Shown in pieces: positions 14,841-24,931 of a stretch of DNA of 64,000 nucleotides (the stretch's first letter is position 1; the number at the start of each line of letters is the position of its first letter). Below the pieces are notes generated by a model. The model made no database searches and was not told the origin of the DNA. It saw nothing but the letters and a program-made list of their open reading frames with translations. The translations under genes and the position numbers were made by a program. The DNA is from Henckelia pumila (Eukaryota; Streptophyta; Magnoliopsida; Lamiales; Gesneriaceae), in assembly GCF_033568475.1 (NCBI RefSeq), contig NC_133123.1, forward strand, positions 16,478,622-16,542,621. The letters are read 5' to 3'.

Positions 14841-15114
14841 TTATGAATTTTAAGAGATAAGGGTATAATTGGTATTTATAAACAAAAGTTTCTCTCTCCA
14901 GGGAGTTGAAAGTAAGTTTTATTTATGTAGGGATTTATAAATAAGTTATAAATTGGTTTAGAAAGTGATTGACAATTAACCCTTTGAATATACCTATCAT
15001 CTTTCCAACATCATACGTACTTTTTCGTGTTAAATTCAATAAACTTCATCTTCCTACACTTCAAATTTTCGAGTATAGATTATAAGAACATTTTAAATCT
15101 ATACTCCTAAACAA
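14841..15114. other. Spacer right of the viral insertion
   Basis: Nothing coding was recognised. The exact junction between virus and host DNA falls somewhere in 14827-14950 and cannot be fixed by eye. Confidence 0.4.
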
Positions 15115-15352
15115 CGAGATTTTGTATTCAATGTATCATGAGATTTTGATAAATGAAATTTTTGTACTGAATTTTTTATGTTGTACAAATTGATGAAGAA
15201 ATTTTGTTGTACATGGTTTAGTTGTAATACATAAAACATAAAGGAATGCTACATGTACAACAAAATTTCTACATCAATTTGTACAACATAAAAAATTCAG
15301 TACAAAAATTTCATTTATCAAAATCTCATGATACATTGAATACAAAATCTCG
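15115..15352. repeat. Near-perfect 101-bp inverted repeat (hairpin/foldback)
   Basis: The left arm (15115-15215) is the reverse complement of the right arm (15252-15352) with very few mismatches, and 36 bases separate them. The DNA is AT-rich and non-coding. It could be a foldback MITE. A transcript would form a long hairpin suitable for small RNA processing. No target-site duplication was obvious outside the arms. Confidence 0.88.
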
Positions 15353-15731
15353 CGATATAATAACAAAATTTCAAGATACAATTGTTGTAAATATCTTTGT
15401 ACACGATATTTGTTGTATCTCTAACATTATTTTAAAATATATGGAAATAAAAATTTGAGTGAAAAAAGATAAAAGAACATATGTTGTTTTATTTTTTATG
15501 ATGAGATAAATAAATTAATTTTGAGTGAGGATGTAAAACTAAATATTACAATAGTAGAGATAAACGTAGGCAGGAGGTTGAGAAATTGAGATAGAAGAAA
15601 TGAAACATTAATTTTTTTTACCCTTCTTGATTGGTTTTCTTAAAATTTTCAATTAGTAAAATTAGAGATTTTTTTGGATGTTCACTTAAAATACTAAGTG
15701 TAGTTTTTATGACAATTGACACCCTCTTCTA
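15353..15731. other. Spacer between hairpin and Harbinger element
   Basis: AT-rich non-coding DNA; no feature recognised. Confidence 0.4.
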
Positions 15732-16188
15732 TTAGGGTGCGTTTAGTTCGTGTGATGGGATAAACGATGGATTGATTATTTGGTGGACAATGAATGGATA
15801 ATTTTAGTATTGAATTAAATGTATGTTGTTCGGTATGAATGATTAATTAAATTAATACATATGGGCATTCGTTTGGTGTGAATGATAAAAGTAAGGATAT
15901 ATATATATATATCAAATACCACTTACCCAAAATACCCTTCACTTCTGACGTTCTTAAATCCATAGGGTTTCACTCACTTACCCTTGATAGTTCCTCATTC
16001 TTTACTGATTTGCTCGTTCACTCCCAGATCTACTGCGAAGCTCGGATCTGGTGCGCCTTTTTCCCGATCGTTAATTGGTAATTACTATATCCTCTTTTGG
16101 GTGTATAGTAGCATTCTCATTATCAACGCAGCTGCTTGTTTGAGGATCTTTGTTTAAAGGTATTTCATAAGTTTAGGAATCAATTAGA

Positions 16189-17141
16189 ATGCAAGCTACA
16201 CAGATGTTAGAGGTAAATAATTATATCATAGTATTTATTCTTTTGATTTGTAACTGTTATAGCTAGACATTGTTTTGGAGTTTGATTATGTCCAGTACTT
16301 CTCTGACCTAATCTCCGATAACTGAAGTTGGGGGTAATTAGTCGATATCCATGTATTTCCTCACCGTTAACATGTCTGATAATTTGGGAACTTTCTGGTT
16401 AGAAAAGTTGGATACTTTGGGTACTTAAAATATATCGAACTTCATGCCACCATTTTCACTTCTCCATGAACGAAACTATATTTATATGTAACTATATCTT
16501 CATGAAGGTTGGTTTGAATATTTGTGCAGACAGTTAAATCAACATTTCATCCTTGATGGTTTATTATATAATAGTGTTTTGACATCTATTTTATATAATA
16601 TATTGAACTTAAGCAGGTACTAAATCTCATTGCCTTCATAATTAGAAGAGTGAATTACCTGCAGCGGTGATCTTAAATGGTGACACTTTCAATTTATACT
16701 TGAGTTCATGTTGTGGATCTAATTGTATTTCGTACGCTAAAAAATTTTGCGTTGTCGCTTCAGGGCAAAACATATGTTGTTTTCAAAGGTCGGAACCCTG
16801 GAATTTATACTACATGGGAGGAAACAGATTTGCAAGTTACCGGTTTTAGTTACGCTTCTCACAAGTCTTATCGTTCTAGGGATGAGGCATTGAAGGCTTA
16901 TGTTAAGTACATGGAGAAGAGTCAGTCAACCCAAGCCTCTTCTGCACCCAATACAAACTCAGCTACTTCAACGGCAAGTTCAAGTACCACTAGTCCCACT
17001 GGAGATCTGAGCTTGAGCCAACTTATAGATGCCCAGATACAGTTGGCAAATGAGCAACGCCAACTTTCATTGAGGGTTGCAGAAATTTCCGAGGCAATTC
17101 AGAAAAAGTTGCGGTCGTTTAGTTTTAACGACCATGCGTAG
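16189..17141 (+). CDS. RNase H1 N-terminal/viroplasmin-domain protein carried by Harbinger
   Basis: A 24-nt first coding exon (16189-16212, MQATQMLE) ends at a GT donor (16213). The second exon starts after CAG at 16764 and runs to TAG at 17141. The spliced product has 133 residues. Residues 9 to about 57 match the hybrid-binding domain found at the N-terminus of RNase H1 and in caulimovirus viroplasmin (GKTYVVFKGRNPGIYTTWEE, then QVTGFSYASHKSYRSRDEAL). A Ser/Thr-rich linker and a helical C-terminus (LIDAQIQLANEQRQLSLRVA) follow. There is no RNase H catalytic domain. RNase H1 domains of this type bind RNA/DNA hybrids or dsRNA, so nucleic-acid binding is a reasonable inference. The frame is intact. 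It faces away from the transposase and may be captured host DNA or an element-specific accessory gene. Confidence 0.72.
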
Positions 17142-17775
17142 TAGTTATCTTAAGGCTACTTTTAAGCTATTTTGTTGGAGCTGAATACTGTCCTTGGGAG
17201 AACTTGTACTTAGGTGGAACCATATTAAGTCCGACAGATGTCTGCATGTTTTAATTAATGTTGTGATGTTAATTCAGCAACTTTGTATTGTGTTTGTTTT
17301 TGCAATATATGTTATGTATGTTTTGTTACTTGTTGCTTCTTCAAGACAGTGATTGCTTGGAAAGTTCAAATTTATTCATTCATTAATTTGAGTTGATCAG
17401 CAACAATGTGGCATTTGTCCCAGCTACAGAAAGAATAATTGCATCCAAACTGACATGAAGCAAAATATTATGCTTACGGATCATTCAATAACCTTCACAC
17501 ATTTAATAACCTTCACACATTTAATAAAAAGATTTTAAAATAGTGCAAAATCTTAATGAATGACTGATCGGCAACCCCTATACATGATTGATGTCACCTC
17601 CTATTTACTTTCTCCTCTTTTGCTTACGGCTCATTCAATAACCTTCATTTAAGTATGGTAGTTGAGAGAGCATTTAATAAGTTATTCACCATCTGATATA
17701 ATTATAGATATATATATATATATCTTCAGGGAGAATAACACGGATACCAGAAGCTTGCCTGTTCCTCTTCCAAAC

Positions 17776-18195
17776 ATGTCTGCAGTTTATAGTTCATCCT
17801 CCTCCAATTCTGTACCAGCGAACAACAAGAAGGAAGAACCGAAGGAAATCTTCAACGAGAAGGTTGAACCTGTTGAAATCATTCTGGTTTCAAGTGATTC
17901 ATCAGATGATGAAGATGCAGAAGACGATAAAGATTTCGATGTAGATGAGTATATGAAAGTGGAGCTAGTGTCTTCGGAAGACGAAGACTCACTTGAGGAT
18001 GAGGATAAAACTGATAGTGAATCAACAGACGAGGCCACCAACACGGCATCCGAACCATCACATATCGAATACCTCACTGTTTCTGATGATGACAAGTCTG
18101 GGAGCACCGAAGATACTGGTGGGAGCAAGAACAATGAAGTGGTGATCATTGAAGATTCGTGGAACTCCGACTCGCAGAATCCAAAGAGCTGGTGA
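17776..18195 (+). CDS. Acidic protein with SUMO-interaction-like motifs, carried by Harbinger
   Basis: A 139-codon ORF starts at ATG 17776; an earlier in-frame ATG at 17662 would add AT-rich, low-quality sequence. The product is dominated by Asp, Glu and Ser. Its acidic stretches are punctuated by short hydrophobic cores: VEIILV at residues 33-38 followed by SSDSSDDED, VELV at 62-65 followed by SSEDED, IEYLTV at 97-102 followed by SDDD, and VVII at 122-125 followed by EDS. Hydrophobic cores next to Ser/acidic runs are the pattern of SUMO-interacting motifs, so a multivalent SUMO-binding role is possible. No enzyme domain is visible. The frame is intact and clearly codon-like, because the antisense ORF is only its Ser-rich mirror. 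Confidence 0.6.
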   Translation: MSAVYSSSSSNSVPANNKKEEPKEIFNEKVEPVEIILVSSDSSDDEDAEDDKDFDVDEYMKVELVSSEDEDSLEDEDKTDSESTDEATNTASEPSHIEYLTVSDDDKSGSTEDTGGSKNNEVVIIEDSWNSDSQNPKSW

Positions 18196-18879
18196 TCTTA
18201 TTCCTCACTAGTCTTGCTTATGTGTGTCCAAATTATCAACTTCCTGTTTTGTTTTATAACATTGTAGGGTACATTTTAAGTTATATGCTTCATATGTATA
18301 AGCTATTTTGGTGACCGGACCTCGTATTTTGAAGACCATTTTTGATGATTTGGTCAGATCTATTATGGCCGAAAGATGTGTTAAATTCGCCATAAGTATA
18401 AGATAGGGTCTAACTGTTTTGGAGGTCCAATATGAAGCGTATATTTGTGTACGTAATGTTGCTACCTAATAGATGTGATTATATGTGTATGCACTCATTA
18501 AACAAATATATAACTAAACGAGTAACATGATGCAAACGAGATCATGTCTTCTTATCAGTACATTCGCATCAGAATTTGAAGGCTATTACTGGATAGTACA
18601 TTACTTATATTTTAGGATTTTTAGATATAATTTTGCATTTATGAATCCTGTACCAAAGAGTACTGGTCAAGAATATATGTATGAGGCAATAAAAAAAAAG
18701 GAGCCAAGTACCAACTCTACCATCATCAGATATATTAAATTCTCAAAGGTATGTAATAAGACAAATATGAGGTCAAAATAATCTAGGCATGTACAAGAGC
18801 ATACCAATATTATATATACTGTCCACGACAAAGTGGCAACAATCTAGTACATGTTGGTCAACTATATACATAATATGAC

Positions 18880-19175
18880 CCTAATGCAATCTTATACATA
18901 AACCTGGTGCAATTAGGTGCAGGGTGTCTTCAAAATTAGCCCTTACATAAACATACTGCATCCACCATCGGGGGTCTTCAAAATGCACAAAAAAACCCTT
19001 AATCTTCAGATCAACATCAAAAACCAGATAATGCAATCTTATACATAAGGTGCAGGGGGTCTTCAAAATGCACACTGTCCATGCACCCCTAAAATGCAAT
19101 CTTATACATAGAACTGTTGTAATCAGGTGCAGGGGGTCTTCAAAATGCACAAAAAATTCCAGATCTTCCAACCCG
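18880..19175. repeat. Degenerate tandem repeat at the 3' end of Harbinger ORF1
   Basis: Units combining TGCAATCTTATACATA with GGTGCAGGGGGTCTTCAAAA occur near 18890-18930, 19030-19070 and 19100-19145, with a partial unit near 18965-18990. Spacing varies from roughly 75 to 140 bp. On the minus strand the repeat is read as reiterated FFVHFEDP and LCIRLH peptides, which are probably not natural protein. Confidence 0.75.
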
Positions 19176-20233
19176 CATAAAAAACCAGAGAATGGCCCTC
19201 CCCTTAACAATCGTCTCGCTAAACTCAATCTTCCAGGATTCTTGTAACGCAAGAACAATGATAACTTTGCGGGGTTGTCCACCAGTAATTCGGTAACAGT
19301 TACTTTCTCATCTTCGGTTAACTCATTTATTGTTTCCATCGCATTCAGCACATTGTCTTGCATTAGATTCATCTGTTCCGCCTCCTTTAGTTTCTTTGTT
19401 GCCAATTCTTTGATAAGTTCCTTCATTGTGTCATTTGTGTCCTTGGTGGATGCAGCAAAAGTAATTATGGCCTCTACAATCACATCATCATCATCATCAT
19501 CATCTTCCTGCAGCTTACGTTTCTTACCTTTATTTTTTCCAGTAGCCGTTGGTATGGAGGAAGGTGTCATAGATACAGACATAGACTCAGCACCTCCCTC
19601 ATGTACACCAAACAAATCATCCAACGTCATGCTTGCATTGATTGGTACATCAGGTGTCATCATAAGGACTTCGTGCACTGTAGAGAGAAAGTTATCACGT
19701 TCTACTCCGTTTGCCCGATCTTTTCCAAATATTTCTGCCCATTCGTGATAATAGGTTCACCTCTTGTGTCTAAGTGTACGTACATTGTGGTCTGCCTGCG
19801 AAAACACAAAGACAACATGTTAGTGAATTGGCATAAGTTAGAAGAAATGACTTTTATTTCAAATAACTACCTTAATAAGTGCTTCCCATATGTCGGTCGA
19901 AGCTTCAATTGTCTTTTCAGTATCATTCCATCCGACTCCACTTTTACTTAACATTCCCTCCAGAGCACCATAAAGCTTCTTCCACACGTGAACTTTTGAG
20001 TGAATATGTGGATTACCACGCAGATTTGCTTCGGGGAATACTGCTTTCAAACGATTTTCAAGAAAGCCTAGGTACCCTGGCCGAAATCCGTTACCGCTCT
20101 TCCAACCTTCCGTGGAAGCCTCTTTCAGTGCTTGTATCAGAACTTGTTCTTCACGTTCACTCCAAGTGCGTCTAGTCTTATCAGTTTTCCTACCCTTTCC
20201 TGCAGAGCTCTCTATAGTTGCTCCCCTTTCCAT
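18881..20233 (-). pseudogene. Harbinger ORF1, Myb/SANT-like DNA-binding protein, broken
   Basis: ORF1 of PIF/Harbinger elements binds DNA and helps the transposase into the nucleus. Exon 1 (20233-19871) encodes a trihelix Myb/SANT domain with RTWSEREEQVLIQALKEA, GWKSGNGFRPGYL and a HSKVHVWKKLYGAL helix. The intron is 19796-19870. Exon 2 from 19795 contains a TGA at 19757-19759 where related proteins have Trp, followed in frame by HEWAEIFGKDRANG. After it come an acidic linker encoded by a CAT/GAT microsatellite (about 19484-19503) and a helical C-terminus ending LLVDNPAKLSLFL. Downstream of about 19170 the frame runs into a degenerate tandem repeat. One nonsense codon is enough to inactivate the copy. 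Confidence 0.82.
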
Positions 20234-20486
20234 GAATTTGAACTTGTGGATGTTCTTGTACTATTAGCAACTGAAATACAATCCAACGGTGAATTCATAG
20301 CAAAAATATGTTTGTATTAACAAACACAGTTTATCTACAAAATATTGGTGAAACATAAAAAACAAATATGGAATTAGTGAATACAAACATTCCATACAAA
20401 GTAATTACATGGAAAAAAGTTCAAGCTTAAAAGGAATTAGTAGCAATAGGTTCACACAACTTGACACTAACACGAGCAAAGTACAA

Positions 20487-21901
20487 CTAATTATTATTCC
20501 ACATTGACAACGCTAGGTTCTCCCTCCACATATCCCAAACATCCGATGATTCAAAGCTGTTGATGAAATCGTCTTGTAACTCAGGGCCTGGACTGACAAC
20601 CTCATCGTTCAATTCCTCAATGGGATCATCGGGCATTTCAGTCCTGACAAAGTTATGCAACAACATACAAGCCAATATGATTCTGTTTTGTGTTTTCAAC
20701 GGATAGAAAGAGGGGCTTCGTAGTATGGCCCAACGTTTTTTAAGCAAACCGAAGGCTCTTTCAATCACGTTTCGAGCTTGAGAGTGTCTCCAGTTGAATA
20801 AATCCTTATAATTTTGGGGCCCAATTGCACGGTTTCCCCAAGCATCCCTATGATAACGTACTCACCTGTAAGGAGTCAGAAATCCCTCGACGTTGGCGTA
20901 TCCATTGTCACATAGATAATAACAACCTAAAAACGAGAAAAAAATTACTATCTCCAAAAAAAATGCATATAGAGAACACATTTTCAGATCTAACCAATAA
21001 TTCCAAATATTAGTATATGAAAGTATCGTATTCATAAAAAGATCAAAATGTGAAGAACCTCTGGGAACTTTAAATATATCGTCACCAGTCAAGGCATCGC
21101 GAAGCACTCTGGAATCTGCTGCAGAACCCTCCCAACCAGTAAGTGCATATATCAACTTCATGTCACGGTCGCAAACCCCAAGAACATTGACTGAAATTGT
21201 ACCATTTCTTGTTCTATATCGTGCTTTTTCTAGGGTTGGTACATTTACACTGATATAAGTTCCGTCTAACGCACCAAGACATCCCTGTACCATCACAATC
21301 TGTATGAATTTTTAAAATAGAGAAATCAGTATAGAAACGAGAATGTGTAAAAAATTTCTAAGTTACCTTGAACCATTTCCAATTGTCGTTAGTGCATGTG
21401 TCATCAACAGGAGAGGGTTTAACCAGTAGTAAGGGATGTAGCATGAGAATTGATCGCAGCACTTCATGAAATAGGTTGCTGATTGTATGTCCACTACATA
21501 CATAGTCATGACCAACCACTCGGTTTTTCTTGTGATGAGCAAGTACAAACAAGAACATAGACTTTCTCTTCAATACGCACATACCTGCCCTCCACTAACC
21601 CTCCAACATGACTTACCAAGTAACACAATCGTGCAAATGCATTCCTATTCATCCTTAAGTTCACCACACACTGAACATCTCCTATGTTAATAATCCTGTG
21701 CAGATGGTTCATTTGCACACTCATTTTTTGGGTCATGCTGTATGATGCTGCTGTCCTACGCCTGACGCGGAGTAGATTTGACCGTCTTTTTTGGCGATAC
21801 CGTCTCAAAAGTAACAACATCAACATTGACTGACACATTATTTGTTGCAGCATCACAAAAAGTACAACATGTGTAATGGCCATCTTCAAGTTATTTCGCA
21901 C
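20487..21901 (-). pseudogene. PIF/Harbinger DDE transposase, broken
   Basis: The transposase cuts the element at its ends and inserts it at TTA sites. Exons on the minus strand are about 21901-21367, 21284-21059 and 20926-20487, with introns 21285-21366 and 20927-21058. Catalytic residues are visible in LGALDGTYISVNVP (first Asp), LCDNGYANVEGFL (second Asp) and IERAFGLLKKRW (Glu). The C-terminus is LACMLLHNFVRTEMP and then WRENLALSMW, typical of plant PIF-like proteins. Two lesions are clear. A small indel near 21560 shifts the frame between VRIEEKV and MFLFVLAHHKKNRVVG. A TGA at 20862-20864 replaces a Gly codon after LTPYR. The region upstream of about 21700 is poorly conserved and may hold more damage. 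Confidence 0.88.
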
Positions 21902-22872
21902 TAAATTACATATAAGAAAGTGGTTAAATACATGGTTTCCAAAACCTAGTTTCTATTTGTGGATCCTTTTTTTTTTTTAAAAAAAAGAAGTTTTGTATAC
22001 ATTGAAATAAACAATGCACAATCGACAATATAAAATAGCAAAACGAATAAGGAACATCCTCACGTGTTTATCTTCTTACATGTCTCATCAGGAGATTTCA
22101 AAACTTACGCTTAATAACTTTACATTTCACCATCTTTAAATGGACACTTTAAGGTGAAGTTGTTTTCCATTATTCCTAAACAACAAGTATCCTACGCTCA
22201 ATCATTTCCAGACTTAATTTTTTTTTATCGAAACTTGATTTAATTACCCAAAATCTTAACCAAACACGGAACCCCCTCTTACTGTGAATTGGATTTATCA
22301 GCAATTAACAAATTTTTCGTTAATACAGGCACATACGACACAATACAAAAAAAAAAAATAAGTTGGTTATGTTATACATAACCAATTAGGTGTGTAGCCC
22401 TGAAGTATTTTGGAATTTCAACTACTCAACAAAACACCTCAAAGTAAATGTCGATAGCCAAGATTATCAACATATTTACCTAAGTTGAAAGTTTATTGCG
22501 CGTTCTGAAGATCTTTGTGTGTCCGTCAAGAACAGAAGACGGTGGAACCAGAAAGTTCTTCAAGACCGTGGAAAGTAGATATATTTCCTGCTTAGGGAGT
22601 TGCGAGAAAAAAACCCAAATTCACAGCAATCTTGGTCTTCATCTTCTTTGTCACGTAACAATGAAGGTACTGTTGGGGGTATTTTCGTAACTAAGAAGGA
22701 GGATAGAAAGATAATACGCAGGTGAGCTGTGAGTTTATTTAACCACCCTTAATAAACCTCAATCCCATGTAGGCTATATTAGGCAAGTTTATTTAAGATT
22801 CAACCAAATAGTCTATAACAAAGGTTAAGAAGACACTATCCCTCCTAATATTACCTACCAAACGCACCCTTA

Positions 22873-23619
22873 CAATATAGTAAAGGATAGTAAAGATTTT
22901 ATGATAATTTATTTTATATATTTATGTAAAATAGGTATTTATTTATTTATTTATTTATATACAATTTTTTTATCTTTTATTTTTTTAAAAGATAGCATGT
23001 AGCAGATCTGATATCAAAGTGACAATAACTCTATTTGAGAAGGAATATCCGATTCGAAACAAGACCCTAAATCCTAATCACTCGAAGCCAGCTGAGTTAT
23101 GAAAAATATGGAATCTTCAAGTTTCTCGAATGTGTGTAGTATCCTCTTTTAATCTTCTATTATTAGTCATATCTATAAGAAGCTATTGGTAATTTATTTA
23201 AGGGACTATGAGCATATCAACACATATAAGCTAATATGTTTAATAAAGTAATCAACATATAGAGGATTCTACAAAATTCATCATTCAATAAACACCTAAA
23301 ATATTCTTTTAATTCTTCTTCCAATTCCTCTTCCTCCATTTGTTCTTCGACTTCATCCACGTTCATATTTAACATTTAAATGAACCACAATGTATATAAC
23401 TAATACTTAAAAAAAACCCCTCCACTAATTTATAAAAAGCCATTCCATTTGTAACCAAAATAAGATGTACTATAAATAAACAACTCGAAACTTGTAAAAT
23501 TATAAATAATCCAAAGTCGAGAATTCATTGTTTGTTCAATAATTAGAAAACAATTCGAAATAACAAGAATATAATTAAGGTTAACACGATCTAACTCATT
23601 ACTAATCATGCATAAAAAA
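22873..23619. other. AT-rich spacer after the Harbinger element
   Basis: No gene was recognised. A short ATTT tandem run lies near 22939-22960. Confidence 0.4.
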
Positions 23620-24216
23620 TCACTCATCTGTCAACTTATAGTTTATCCATCCTGAACGCTCTTCAATTGTCATTCTCAAGAAATCAATCCTCTTTGATCG
23701 GCTATTAAGCAAATCAAGCACTTTGGATCGAGTACAATTATCCAAGTTTGGGACCTCCTTAATAGCATCCCAACAACCATCACAAGCATTCAATATTGAT
23801 TCTATTTTAGAAGCTATCTTCTCAAGAGCGTGAGAGATCCTATATATAATATCTGAGTCAATATTCTTGTATGTACTTGAGTTTGCTTCAAGTTCGGTCC
23901 TGTCTCGTTTTCTAGTGGCACGTCGAACCTCTGAACTTATGAGCAGAGAGGGTAATGGTGAAGCAGAGTACTCCTCCGAAAATGGAGGCTGATATGAAGA
24001 GTCCTGCCTATGTCTTCGCGCGAATTTACGAATGTTGTAATCAAACACATTACTATTTAACAAATCGATACCTTTATTTCCTTCGGTCTCTGATGTTCTT
24101 GCATCAGTGTCATCTCCTACTGCCTTTGAGTATTTTCCTGTAGCGGTTCCTTTTCCAAACATGATTTTCAAACCTTTGTAATCCTCAAAGTGTCTGTTCA
24201 TGTTAACAAAGGACAA
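23620..24216 (-). pseudogene. Myb/SANT-like family protein, C-terminal part
   Basis: A 198-codon open frame lacks the N-terminal DNA-binding domain of its family. It contains FGKGTATGKYSKAVGDDTDA, the conserved stretch that follows the Myb/SANT domain in transposon-related plant proteins, and then a helical C-terminus. A splice acceptor-like AACATGAACAG lies just upstream on the minus strand (about 24200), so this is probably an internal or last exon. The missing N-terminal exon was not found in the 715 bp before the Ty3/gypsy block or in the 1 kb beyond it. It may be a host gene split by the retroelement, or an old fragment. The frame itself is intact. Confidence 0.55.
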
Positions 24217-24931
24217 AAAAATAAAGTGTTAAAACTAGTAAATGTAAATTTTATTATTTTAACTAGGAAAATATCACTGTAAACAAAGACTCTGAATCAC
24301 TTCGTACGCTCATGATCCCATCTAAAACTTGAGTTATGATGTATAAACTTATGATAATTGTACCACTGTTTGAACCATTTTAAAATTATTTGATATCGTG
24401 TAATAGTCTTTTGACACTCAAGTTTATTTTTGTTTCTAATTTTTTTTTATAATTATAATTTAATACTCTACTCTAATTATCATGTCTTCCTTGTGAGGCA
24501 ACCTCAGCCATCAATCGTCACAGATGATAAGTTAATTAGCTTGCAAATATACCATTGCAAATATCACTTAAATATTCATAAGATAGTTTATATAAAAAAA
24601 ATTCATAAGATAGAAAATAAATACATTGCATTAAGTCAGTAACATGCATATAAATTTTACTACCTACTGACAAAAAGAAGGGAAGAAATCTGGAGAAGAA
24701 AAGATGATGCCTAAAAATGAAACGAATAAATAATAATAAGGCAACCTTCACATTTTATAAGAAAATAAAAACTTAGCTCCTAAATTACACAGGCTAATGA
24801 AAAGAATTAGTACAAAACTTGCTATTTTTTTTTAACTTTTTATTCAAAATAATGTAAAAGACTTGTTTTTTATGCTTAAAAAAATTAATAATAATATCAT
24901 TTCACATTTTGCACATTATATTGAGTCAAAT
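24217..24931. other. AT-rich spacer before the Ty3/gypsy inverted repeat
   Basis: No coding signal was recognised. It may be intron of the Myb/SANT-like gene. Confidence 0.35.

Larger units (their letters stand above)
15735..22869. mobile_element. PIF/Harbinger DNA transposon, 7135 bp, with two cargo genes
   Basis: The ends are inverted: GGGTGCGTTTAGT at 15735 and its complement from ACCAAACGCACCC ending at 22869, a 13-bp terminal repeat with one mismatch. The 3-bp target duplication TTA flanks it at 15732-15734 and 22870-22872, the PIF/Harbinger hallmark. The minus strand holds the two standard genes, a Myb/SANT ORF1 (20233-18881) and a DDE transposase (21901-20487). The plus strand of the left half holds two further genes, an RNase H1 N-terminal/viroplasmin-domain protein and an acidic protein. 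Plant elements of this group are usually about 3-7 kb with only the two standard genes. Both standard genes contain disabling mutations, so this copy would need proteins from another copy to move. Confidence 0.9.

Noticed and set aside
17787..18149. 120-codon Ser-rich ORF on the minus strand
   Set aside because: It is the antisense of the acidic Asp/Glu/Ser ORF (GAT/GAA read as ATC/TTC/TCA), a composition mirror with no independent signal.
19275..19748. 157-codon plus-strand ORF opposite Harbinger ORF1
   Set aside because: It is antisense to the ORF1 exon and its acidic microsatellite; no family features.
20862..20875. AGGTGAGT as a splice donor in the transposase
   Set aside because: Conserved coding continues immediately after it in the same frame, so a Gly-to-stop change is simpler than an intron.
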